A stretch of DNA of 6,676 nt, from positions 1 to 6,676 of the forward strand of contig CAKSER010000064.1 in assembly GCA_934447715.1 (NCBI GenBank). Reading direction: 5' to 3'. Shown in pieces: positions 1 to 6,148 of the stretch. Position 1 is the first letter of the stretch. Each line of letters opens with the position of its first letter. The stretch comes from an uncultured Eubacteriales bacterium. Its GTDB lineage: Bacteria > Bacillota > Clostridia > Oscillospirales > CAG-272. Under the pieces are notes generated by a model that was not told the origin of the DNA, ran no database searches, and worked only from the letters and a program-made list of their open reading frames with translations. A program made the translations under genes and the position numbers.

Positions 1-1467
1 GTCGTGAAGATCGAGGGTGTTAAGCAGTCCGGAAAGGAAAAGCTCAAGGCACACGACAAGCAGCACGGTCGAGGTTGCAATCGTTTTCGCTCTTCCGTTG
101 AAGCTTGTATGCTCCGAATAGAGCAGGATCAGGTATGCGGCAATCAATGCTATCGAAAGCCAGATCGCTTCCTGATCGTCCAGAAATTCATAATCCTGCT
201 TCTGAATAAACATCAGGATAATTATTAATACTCCGCCGAATACAGCTACATATTTATAGCTTAGGTTTCTCAGGTTGCAGAATCCCTTATATGCCATTAC
301 AAGTATAAGGAAGATGAACATGAAGCTGTAGCGGTAGTTCAGCCAGTTCGGTCTCTGAAATCCGTGCCAGACGATATCGATTGCATAGGTATTGAAGAAA
401 AGCACGAACATGCCGAGGACAACGCCTCCTGCAATTCGTTCCTTCGAGCTGATTTTAGAGCTTATAAAGTATACCGGAAGCAGCATAACTGCAATTATTC
501 CGCAGTATACAAACGGCAGTCCCTCCGGTCTTACGGTATCGTACGAGCCGGGGAAGAACTTTACAAACAGATCAAGGAAATCGAAATTCTGTCCGACACT
601 CCATTTTGTCGTCGAGAAGGTCGTTTTTCCGAACTGCAGCGAATAATATGACGGATAGACGATTATCATCGAGATCGCGATTGCAATCAGCGAATAGACA
701 AGCATCCTTCCAACCGATTTCCAGAAGTGATTTGTCTCGAGATAGAAATTGACCTCGCAGCCGTCATCGTGCGAAAGATAGTAATAGAAGAAATATACGA
801 TGCAGAAAAGGCACATCATATATCCAATATAGAAGTTTGTTATAAGAGAAAGAGCAAGCGTGACCGTATAGAGCTTGAATCTTCTCTTTGAGACGAGCTG
901 CTCGATTCCGTATGCTACAAGCGGCAGGAGGATAAGGTTATCGATCCACATCGAGTTGTGAGCCTGTACCACCGCATATCCGGAAAGGGCATAGCAGGTT
1001 GAAAAGATGATTACATTGATCTTCTTTGACGGATATACCTTATTAAGGTAAAACGCCATTGTAGCGCCCATCGATCCGGTTTTGAGCAGGATGATAAGAA
1101 GCAGCGCCTCTGTAATATGCTCCTTCGGGAACAGAACCGTCAAAAAGGCAAACGGGCTTGCAACATAGTAGCCGATAATTCCGAGAAATTCTCCTCCGAG
1201 TGTTCTCGACCACGAATAAAGAAGCGAACCGCCCTCGACAAGCTTTTGTCTTAGCTGCTCATAGAAATATACATACTGACCGTTAAGGTCAAGAACAAGC
1301 ACCGAATTGTTTCCGAACGGATAAACCTTGATTGCAATATACACAAGCCACATGATAAGAAGCGGCAAAAGAAATGCAAATACGAGAAATCCGTATTTTT
1401 CTTTAAATTGTTTCAAACGAGAATTCACTTTTTTACGGTCCTTTCGATCATCAGGTTTGCCTGTCAC
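1..1467 (-). CDS. YfhO-family polytopic membrane protein, likely GT-C-type glycosyltransferase (C-terminal part missing)
   Basis: The 489 visible codons read without a stop to the window edge; family members are usually about 800-900 residues, so roughly half is present. Residues about 27-48 form the first membrane helix, after a charged cytoplasmic N-terminus, and many hydrophobic segments follow. Family hallmarks are LDLNGQY (59-65, with an acidic residue in the first outer loop, as in GT-C enzymes), the Gly-rich SWSRTLGGEFLG (85-96), ASPF (103-106), and FQRPNWLNYRYSF (370-382). In Bacillus and Listeria, YfhO-type proteins are implicated in adding sugars to lipoteichoic acid from an undecaprenyl-linked donor on the outer membrane face. 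The substrate here is unknown. The GTG at 1467 overlaps the upstream stop as GTGA. An in-frame GTG at 1428 has AAAGGA (1444-1439) 10 nt before it and is a fair alternative. No earlier in-frame start exists after the TAA upstream. It is cotranscribed with the DUF951 gene. Confidence 0.9.
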   Translation of the reverse strand, partial: MTGKPDDRKDRKKVNSRLKQFKEKYGFLVFAFLLPLLIMWLVYIAIKVYPFGNNSVLVLDLNGQYVYFYEQLRQKLVEGGSLLYSWSRTLGGEFLGIIGYYVASPFAFLTVLFPKEHITEALLLIILLKTGSMGATMAFYLNKVYPSKKINVIIFSTCYALSGYAVVQAHNSMWIDNLILLPLVAYGIEQLVSKRRFKLYTVTLALSLITNFYIGYMMCLFCIVYFFYYYLSHDDGCEVNFYLETNHFWKSVGRMLVYSLIAIAISMIIVYPSYYSLQFGKTTFSTTKWSVGQNFDFLDLFVKFFPGSYDTVRPEGLPFVYCGIIAVMLLPVYFISSKISSKERIAGGVVLGMFVLFFNTYAIDIVWHGFQRPNWLNYRYSFMFIFLILVMAYKGFCNLRNLSYKYVAVFGGVLIIILMFIQKQDYEFLDDQEAIWLSIALIAAYLILLYSEHTSFNGRAKTIATSTVLLVVCLELFLSGLLNTLDLHD

Positions 1468-1682
1468 ACCGTTTTTTCGGAATCCCGATCCGAGGAGAGC
1501 GGAATGACCTTTTTAATGTTCTTTTCCAGTTTGATTCTTTGAACTGTGACATCACGGGAGCAGGAAAGACAAAGAATTCTTATATCCGACCCAACTCGTA
1601 ACACCCTGAAAGTATACGAACCACACGGGTGCGGTTTTTTCATCAGCAGCGTATCGCCGACCTGAAAATGTACGATGTTCAC
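1464..1682 (-). CDS. DUF951 family small protein, putative zinc-binding
   Basis: This 72-residue protein matches the compact DUF951 family (usually about 60-70 residues) of Firmicutes, whose function is unknown. The recognisable core is FQVGDTLLMKKPHPCGS near the N-terminus, a short beta-rich stretch (TFRVLRVGSDIRILCLSC) and the basic tail LEKNIKKVIPL. The three cysteines of HPCG and CLSC, plus the histidine, resemble a small metal-binding knuckle; metal binding is my inference. I chose the GTG at 1682 over the in-frame ATG at 1715. AGGAGG lies 4 nt before the GTG, and family members begin only a few residues before the VGD motif, whereas the ATG start would add 11 unrelated residues and has only a weak ribosome site. 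The last 20 or so residues (SSDRDSEKTV end) extend past the usual family end. Its stop overlaps the GTG start of the YfhO-family gene, and a strong promoter sits just upstream. Confidence 0.85.
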   Translation of the reverse strand: MNIVHFQVGDTLLMKKPHPCGSYTFRVLRVGSDIRILCLSCSRDVTVQRIKLEKNIKKVIPLSSDRDSEKTV

Positions 1683-1686
1683 ATGT

Positions 1687-1692
1687 CCTCCT
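1687..1692 (-). promoter_or_regulatory. Shine-Dalgarno AGGAGG deciding the DUF951 start
   Basis: A perfect AGGAGG on the minus strand lies 4 nt before the GTG at 1682. It is the best ribosome site in the leftward unit and supports the GTG start rather than the ATG at 1715, which would leave this element inside the coding sequence. Confidence 0.7.
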
Positions 1693-1737
1693 GAATTTTT
1701 CCGGATTACTGTCATTTATCAAAGCTATCACCATGCA

Positions 1738-1766
1738 ATTATACCACAACATATCACAAATGTAAA
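1738..1766 (-). promoter_or_regulatory. Sigma-A-type promoter for the DUF951-YfhO unit
   Basis: On the minus strand, TTTACA (1766-1761) and a perfect TATAAT (1743-1738) are separated by 17 nt. TGG directly precedes the -10, giving an extended -10 (TGnTATAAT). The start of transcription should be near 1731, leaving a leader of about 49 nt to the GTG at 1682. The strength is inferred from consensus match only. Confidence 0.8.
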
Positions 1767-1856
1767 CAGAAAAAGCAAAATTGAAAACCAAAGCCGAAGT
1801 GCGAAGCGCGCCTTAAAGGCAGGCGATTAAAAAATATAAATATTTACAAAATTCTT

Positions 1857-1885
1857 TTGATTATTTATAAGAAGTGTGCTATAAT
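1857..1885 (+). promoter_or_regulatory. Sigma-A-type promoter for the ruvCAB operon
   Basis: TTGATT (1857-1862) and a perfect TATAAT (1880-1885) are separated by 17 nt, and TGC before the -10 makes it an extended -10 promoter. The A+T-rich run at about 1827-1856 sits where an UP element would lie. Transcription should begin near 1892, giving an approximately 80-nt leader before the ruvC ATG. Confidence 0.8.
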
Positions 1886-1973
1886 AATACGGTGTATAAC
1901 ATCTAAAAGTCAAACTGCACATTAATGCTTTGCTTAGTTTTCAAAAAATGCTCAAACGGAGGTCGGGCTGAAA

Positions 1974-2474
1974 ATGATTATACTCGGAATCGACCCGGGT
2001 TTGGCTATTGTCGGGTACGGGGTCGTCGAATACAGCAATGCAAGATTTAAAACTCTTGCCTACGGAGCGATTACGACTCCTACTCATACTCCTGTTGTAA
2101 ACAGGCTCGAAACCATCTACAGCGAGGTTATAGAGCTCATTGAAATGTATCGCCCGGAGGAGATGGCGGTCGAGGAGCTGTTTTTCAACAGCAACCAGAA
2201 AACTGCGATCACGGTGGCGGAGGCAAGAGGCGTTATTCTTCTTGCGGCAAGACACAAGAGCATTCCGACATTTGAATACACGCCGCTCCAGGTAAAGCAG
2301 TCGGTTGTCGGATACGGAAGAGCGGAAAAGAAGCAGGTCGAGGCAATGGTTCAGACTATCCTCAATCTGAAAAAAATGCCGAAATATGACGACACCGCAG
2401 ATGCGCTCGCAATTGCCGTTTGCCACGGTCACACCGGCACATCGAGAATACGTCAGTTCTTCAATCAGGACTGA
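1974..2474 (+). CDS. ruvC: Crossover junction endodeoxyribonuclease RuvC
   Basis: RuvC is the Holliday-junction resolvase: a dimer that makes paired, symmetrical nicks across the junction with Mg2+ in the last step of homologous recombination. The 166-residue length is normal for the family. The RNase H-like fold is marked by MIILGIDPG at the N-terminus, VEELFF, the DNA-binding stretch VVGYGRAEKKQV (111-122) and DDTADALAIAVCH near the C-terminus. All four acidic catalytic residues appear intact: D7, E67, D140 and D143, corresponding to E. coli D7, E66, D138 and D141. GGAGG at 1958-1962 lies 11 nt before the ATG, a little long, but the MIILGIDPG start is canonical. It is first in the operon, 36 nt before ruvA. 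Its presence argues for Clostridia rather than Bacilli, where RecU does this job. Confidence 0.97.
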   Translation: MIILGIDPGLAIVGYGVVEYSNARFKTLAYGAITTPTHTPVVNRLETIYSEVIELIEMYRPEEMAVEELFFNSNQKTAITVAEARGVILLAARHKSIPTFEYTPLQVKQSVVGYGRAEKKQVEAMVQTILNLKKMPKYDDTADALAIAVCHGHTGTSRIRQFFNQD

Positions 2475-2510
2475 ATTGTTTCATAAAATAACAACCAAGA
2501 GGATTAATGC

Positions 2511-3128
2511 ATGTTTTACTATATTATCGGAGACTGCGAAATAATCGACTCGAACACTGCCGTAATTGAGGCAGGAGGTGTCGGATACAAGCTCGCGGTC
2601 AGTGCAAACACGCTCGGAAAGCTTGCCTCTCTTCCGGAAGGAAAAAAGGCAAAGCTGTATACATATATGAATGTAAAAGAGGATGCGGTCGACCTGTTCG
2701 GATTTTTTGACGAGGACGAGCTTAAGGCATTTAAGCTTCTGATCTCGGTTTCCGGAGTGGGCGCGAAATCCGCGATATCGGTTCTTTCCTTCCTTACGCC
2801 GGACGGATTTGCAAGAGCGGTTTCATCCGGAGATTCTAAGGCTATTGCAAGGGCGCAGGGAATCGGCGCGAAAACCGCGGCAAGGATCGCTCTTGAGCTT
2901 AAGGACAAGGTCGCAAAGAGCATACCGTCCTCCGCGTCGGAGGCAGGTGCGGCGCAATTTATCGAAGCGGATGTGGGAGGAGACGAGTACACCGAGGCAA
3001 TGAATGCGCTTCTGCTTCTCGGCTATTCAAGAACCGAGGCAAGTCATGCATTAAGAGGACTTGACGCAAGCGCGCTCGGAATCGAAAATCTCATCCGCGA
3101 AGCGCTTGCAAAGCTCATGAAGCAGTAA
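2511..3128 (+). CDS. ruvA: Holliday junction branch migration complex subunit RuvA
   Basis: RuvA forms tetramers that clamp the four-way junction in open square form, load RuvB hexamers on opposite arms and position RuvC. At 205 residues it is of family length. An N-terminal OB-fold domain (about 1-63) starts MFYYIIGDC and ends with DLFGFF. It is followed by the tandem helix-hairpin-helix domain, with hairpins SGVGAK (81-86) and QGIGAK (116-121), which contact the DNA backbone. A Ser/Ala-rich flexible linker (about 136-156) leads to the small C-terminal domain (about 157-203, containing NALLLLGYSRTEA) that binds RuvB. AAGAGGA at 2497-2503 is spaced 7 nt from the ATG at 2511; the nearby ATG at 2507 is out of frame and too close to that site. 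The gene lies 36 nt after ruvC and 55 nt before ruvB. Confidence 0.97.
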   Translation: MFYYIIGDCEIIDSNTAVIEAGGVGYKLAVSANTLGKLASLPEGKKAKLYTYMNVKEDAVDLFGFFDEDELKAFKLLISVSGVGAKSAISVLSFLTPDGFARAVSSGDSKAIARAQGIGAKTAARIALELKDKVAKSIPSSASEAGAAQFIEADVGGDEYTEAMNALLLLGYSRTEASHALRGLDASALGIENLIREALAKLMKQ

Positions 3129-3183
3129 GACAGCACAGGCTGAAATATCGTAAAATATTAAGAAACGGTCGGGACAGTATTAT

Positions 3184-4317
3184 ATGAACGAAAACGAATT
3201 CAACTACGAAGACGGCGATTATGATTTTGAATCCCGTATAGTGTCGTCGACGCAAAGTCGCGAGGACAGCGAAAACGATGTGTCGCTTCGCCCCCGTGCA
3301 ATCGACGAATATGTAGGGCAGGAAAAGGCAAAGGAAAACCTGAAGGTATATATTGAAGCAGCAAGGCAAAGGGGAGAGGTCCTTGACCATGTCCTCCTTT
3401 ACGGCCCTCCGGGGCTCGGAAAAACGACTCTTGCCGCGATCATTGCGAACGAGATGGGTGTTAATATAAGAGTGACCTCGGGACCGGCAATCGAAAAGGC
3501 TGGCGACCTTGTTGCGCTTCTTACAAATCTTTCGGAAAACGACATTTTGTTTATCGACGAAATCCACCGTCTGCCGAGAACGGTCGAGGAGATTTTGTAT
3601 CCTGCAATGGAGGATTATGTTGTCGACCTTATAATCGGAAAGGGCCCTGCAGCAAGGAGTATTCCGCTTAAGCTTGCAAAATTCACACTTATCGGTGCGA
3701 CCACAAGAGCCGGACAGCTTTCCACCCCTCTTCGCGACAGGTTCGGTGTTGTTTTAAAGCTTGAGCTATACTCGACAGACGAGCTCTCGAAGATCGTCAC
3801 AAGAAGTGCCGGAATACTCGGTATCGGAATCGACGAAAAGGGTGCAAGAGAGATTGCATCAAGGTCGAGAGGAACACCGCGTGTTGCAAACCGCATGCTC
3901 AAGCGCATAAGGGATTTTGCGCAGGTTGCAGGCAAGGAGATAATCGACCGTGAGATTGCTTCATATGCGCTCGGAAAGCTCGAAATCGACGAGCTCGGGC
4001 TTGACAATATCGACAGAAGAATGCTTGAGGTAATCATCAAATTCTACGGAGGCGGTCCTGTCGGACTCGAAACGCTTGCGGCAACGCTCGGTGAGGAATC
4101 CGTAACCCTTGAGGATGTTTACGAACCGTATCTTATGCAGATCGGATTTTTAAGCAGAACTCCGAGAGGAAGATGCGCCACAAAGTTTGCATACGACCAT
4201 CTCGGTATACCGTTTGTAAGAGAGAATGCTTCTGCGCCAAAAACAGCCGCTGCCGCAGGGCAGCTCGACATGTTCGGGAATCCTTTAGCAGACGGGGAAG
4301 ACGAAAACGGGCGGTAA
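3184..4317 (+). CDS. ruvB: Holliday junction branch migration ATPase RuvB, with long C-terminal tail
   Basis: RuvB is the AAA+ hexameric motor that pulls DNA through the RuvA-bound junction, driving branch migration. Visible motifs in order are RPRAIDEYVGQ (36-46), Walker A GPPGLGKT (74-81), Walker B LFIDEIHR (122-129), sensor 1 with the probable arginine finger GATTR (171-175), LRDRFG (183-188), sensor 2 GTPRVANR (230-237), and the C-terminal winged-helix domain, including GGGPVGLETLAATLGEE (289-305) and GFLSRTPRGR (321-330). At 377 residues it is about 40 longer than E. coli RuvB (336). The extra length is an acidic N-terminal leader and a polar, probably disordered tail (about 347-377) containing QLDMF at 360-364, a sliding-clamp-binding-like motif. 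The ribosome site is weak (GGGA 9 nt before the ATG), but the ATG is the only good start and fits the family N-terminus. Confidence 0.97.
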   Translation: MNENEFNYEDGDYDFESRIVSSTQSREDSENDVSLRPRAIDEYVGQEKAKENLKVYIEAARQRGEVLDHVLLYGPPGLGKTTLAAIIANEMGVNIRVTSGPAIEKAGDLVALLTNLSENDILFIDEIHRLPRTVEEILYPAMEDYVVDLIIGKGPAARSIPLKLAKFTLIGATTRAGQLSTPLRDRFGVVLKLELYSTDELSKIVTRSAGILGIGIDEKGAREIASRSRGTPRVANRMLKRIRDFAQVAGKEIIDREIASYALGKLEIDELGLDNIDRRMLEVIIKFYGGGPVGLETLAATLGEESVTLEDVYEPYLMQIGFLSRTPRGRCATKFAYDHLGIPFVRENASAPKTAAAAGQLDMFGNPLADGEDENGR

Positions 4318-4363
4318 ACCATTTATTTAACAGTTTTAAAAAAATAAAGGAATTACATAATAG

Positions 4364-5242
4364 ATGAAATCAGCAAACAAATGGAAGGATTATGAACTTC
4401 TTGATTGCTCCGACGGAGAAAGGCTCGAAAGATGGGGAAAATATACCGTAATTCGTCCGGATCCGCAGGTTCTCTGGAAGGGATGCAAAAAGCATCCGAT
4501 GTGGAAAAAAGCGGATGCTGCATACAAGCGCTCAAAGTCCGGAGGAGGAGCATGGAGCGAAAACAGCATGCCCGACAGATGGACTATCGACTACGGCGAG
4601 CTCAGGTTCTCGATCAATCCGATGGGATTTAAGCACATGGGGCTTTTCCCGGAGCAGGCGGCAAACTGGGACAGCATTATGACACTTATAAGGAACGCGA
4701 AAAGAGAGATAAACGTCCTTAACATGTTTGCATATACCGGAGGCGCTACGGTTGCCGCGGCAAAGGCAGGTGCAAAGGTCTGCCATGTTGACGCATCAAA
4801 GGGAATGGTTCAGCGAGCAAAGGAAAATGCCGCTCTTTCCGGTCTTGAGGATGCTCCCGTGCGCTATATTGTCGACGACTGCAAGAAATTCTGCGAAAGA
4901 GAAATACGCAGAGGAAGAAAATACGACGCGGTCATCATGGATCCTCCATCATACGGCAGAGGACCGTCGGGAGAGCTTTGGAAGCTGGAGGACGACATTG
5001 ACGATCTTATAAAGCTTGTTTCGAATCTTCTTTCGGAAAATCCTCTGTTCTTCCTTGTAAATTCCTATACAACCGGACTTTCTCCGTCTACGATGGGATA
5101 CATACTTTCAAAAACCCTGAAAGACAAATTCGGCGGAAGAGTCATTTCGGACGAGATCGGAATTCCGGTTAAAACTACCGGAGCATCGCTTCCTTGCGGT
5201 TCGTTTTCCTTTTGGGTTGTCGACGATGCGGTATATGAATAA
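4364..5242 (+). CDS. Class I SAM-dependent methyltransferase, RlmI/RlmK-like superfamily
   Basis: This 292-residue protein is a Rossmann-fold methyltransferase of the group often labelled 23S rRNA methyltransferase (COG1092-like). The N-terminal region has the subfamily signature IRPDPQVLW (30-38) in place of a PUA domain. GLFPEQAANWD (93-103) leads into the SAM-binding motif NMFAYTGGAT (120-129). VDAS (142-145) fits the acidic residue that binds the SAM ribose, and DPPSYGRG (193-200) is motif IV. The position where m5C enzymes carry a catalytic cysteine reads NSYTTG (233-238), so assigning it as a cytosine-C5 methyltransferase is doubtful. Near the end, LPCGSF (276-281) contains a cysteine of unknown role. 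The start is fixed by an in-frame TAG directly before the ATG; AAAGGA at 4346-4351 is spaced 12 nt. It follows ruvB by 46 nt and precedes ecfA1 by 45 nt, so it is likely cotranscribed. Substrate unknown. Confidence 0.88.
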   Translation: MKSANKWKDYELLDCSDGERLERWGKYTVIRPDPQVLWKGCKKHPMWKKADAAYKRSKSGGGAWSENSMPDRWTIDYGELRFSINPMGFKHMGLFPEQAANWDSIMTLIRNAKREINVLNMFAYTGGATVAAAKAGAKVCHVDASKGMVQRAKENAALSGLEDAPVRYIVDDCKKFCEREIRRGRKYDAVIMDPPSYGRGPSGELWKLEDDIDDLIKLVSNLLSENPLFFLVNSYTTGLSPSTMGYILSKTLKDKFGGRVISDEIGIPVKTTGASLPCGSFSFWVVDDAVYE

Positions 5243-5287
5243 TTTTTAATTCGATTTTTATATTTTTAAGAGTTTTAAGGATAAAAC

Positions 5288-6148
5288 ATGTCTTCTAATA
5301 TATTTATTTCTGTAAAAAATCTTTCCTTTACCTATGAGGCGCCGGAAAGACAGGATCTGTATGTTTTAAACAACATCAGCCTCGATATCGAAAAGGGCTC
5401 GCTTGTTGCCGTTCTCGGGCACAACGGATCCGGTAAATCCACGCTTGCAAAGCTTCTCAATATGATTCTGACCCCGACCTCCGGGAAAATTATAATCGAC
5501 GGAACCGATATTACATCAAGCGAAATGACCGAGGACGACGTTTTTGATGTCAGGCGAAAGGTCGGAATGGTTTTCCAGAACCCGGACAATCAGCTTGTTG
5601 CGACGGTTGTCGAGGAGGACATTGCCTTCGGACCGGAAAATCTCGGTGTTGAGCCGTCCGAGATACGGAAAAGAGTTGATGAGGCGCTTGCAACCGTCGG
5701 AATGACAGAGTATGCAAAGCATTCTCCGCATCAGCTTTCCGGCGGACAGAAGCAGAGAATTGCCATTGCCGGAATTATCGCAATGCTTCCGCAATGCATA
5801 GTCTTTGACGAGTCGACGGCGATGCTTGATCCTGCCGGGCGCAAGGAGGTCATGGACACGATAAAAAAGCTAAACAAGGAAAACGGAATTACGATTTTAT
5901 TTATAACCCACAACATGGACGAGGCAATTCAGGCGGACAGGGTTGTTGTAATAAATGAAGGAGAGCTTTATCTTGACGGAACACCGAAGGAGGTCTTTTC
6001 CAAGGTTGACAAGCTCCGTATTGCCGGTCTTGACGTACCGCAGGTTACCGAGCTGTTTTATGATTTGAAAAAAGACGGATTCAATCTGCCCTCTGACGTT
6101 TTATATACCGACGAGGCAGTTGAAGCAATGAAGAAGGTACTATGCTGA
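5288..6148 (+). CDS. ecfA1: Energy-coupling factor transporter ATPase EcfA1 (CbiO-type)
   Basis: EcfA1 is one of the two cytoplasmic ATPases of the ECF module, which powers uptake of vitamins or metal ions captured by membrane S-components. The 286 residues contain a full ABC ATPase: Walker A GHNGSGKST (44-52), Q-loop VFQNPDNQ (95-102), the signature LSGGQKQR (150-157), Walker B IVFDES (171-176) with catalytic Glu 175, D-loop MLDPAGR (179-185), and the switch histidine in ITHNMDE (206-212). VFQNPDNQ and STAMLDP are typical of EcfA1 rather than EcfA2. The C-terminal part (about 230-286) matches the extra region seen in ECF ATPases and is thought to aid dimer contacts. AAGGA with 6-nt spacing precedes the ATG at 5288. 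Its last 7 nt overlap ecfA2, implying coupled translation. The transported substrate cannot be inferred, because no S-component is visible. Confidence 0.95.
   Translation: MSSNIFISVKNLSFTYEAPERQDLYVLNNISLDIEKGSLVAVLGHNGSGKSTLAKLLNMILTPTSGKIIIDGTDITSSEMTEDDVFDVRRKVGMVFQNPDNQLVATVVEEDIAFGPENLGVEPSEIRKRVDEALATVGMTEYAKHSPHQLSGGQKQRIAIAGIIAMLPQCIVFDESTAMLDPAGRKEVMDTIKKLNKENGITILFITHNMDEAIQADRVVVINEGELYLDGTPKEVFSKVDKLRIAGLDVPQVTELFYDLKKDGFNLPSDVLYTDEAVEAMKKVLC

Larger units (their letters stand above)
1716..1973. other. Divergent intergenic control region
   Basis: This gene-free stretch separates the leftward DUF951 unit from the rightward ruv operon. It holds the two outward-facing promoters. Between them is a G+C-richer patch (about 1793-1826) containing GTGCG-AAG-CGCGC, a weak 5-bp stem with one wobble pair and no T-run, so not a terminator. 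Next comes an A+T-rich tract (about 1827-1856) directly upstream of the ruvC -35 that could act as an UP element. I looked for a Gram-positive LexA box (CGAAC-N4-GTTCG) and found neither a GAAC nor a GTTC half between 1716 and 1973. Confidence 0.75.

Noticed and set aside
4..651. Plus-strand open frames within the YfhO-family gene (4-228, 364-651, 392-646)
   Set aside because: The minus strand reads continuously as a YfhO-family protein with conserved motifs through this whole region; the plus-strand frames lack motifs and good ribosome sites.
1793..1826. G+C-rich patch with short stems as a terminator or operator between the divergent promoters
   Set aside because: The best stem is 5 bp with a wobble pair and a 3-nt loop, with no T-run on either strand; there is no clear symmetrical operator.
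1941..2432. 163-codon open frame on the minus strand opposite ruvC
   Set aside because: It lies entirely opposite a well-supported ruvC, shows no recognisable motif and has no ribosome site I could support; it is a shadow frame.
2519..2992. 157-codon minus-strand open frame opposite ruvA
   Set aside because: Its Ser/Ala/Pro-rich composition mirrors ruvA codons read backwards; no family features.
3166..3176. GGTCGGG shared just upstream of ruvB (about 3167-3173) and ruvC (about 1961-1967)
   Set aside because: A seven-base match is too short to mean more than chance or general purine richness near start codons.
3129..3183. AATAT-cgtaaa-ATATT inverted repeat in the ruvA-ruvB gap as a terminator
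   Set aside because: The stem is only 5 A/T pairs and is not followed by a T-run; unlikely to stop transcription.
3115..4040. Two minus-strand open frames (3115-3567 and 3615-4040) opposite ruvB
   Set aside because: Both overlap the conserved AAA+ domain of ruvB, and their low-complexity Ser/Ile or hydrophobic composition is what antisense reading of this codon usage produces.
5243..5287. T-rich gap before ecfA1 as a terminator or separate promoter
   Set aside because: It has T-runs but no preceding hairpin, and no -35/-10 pair near consensus that I could defend.
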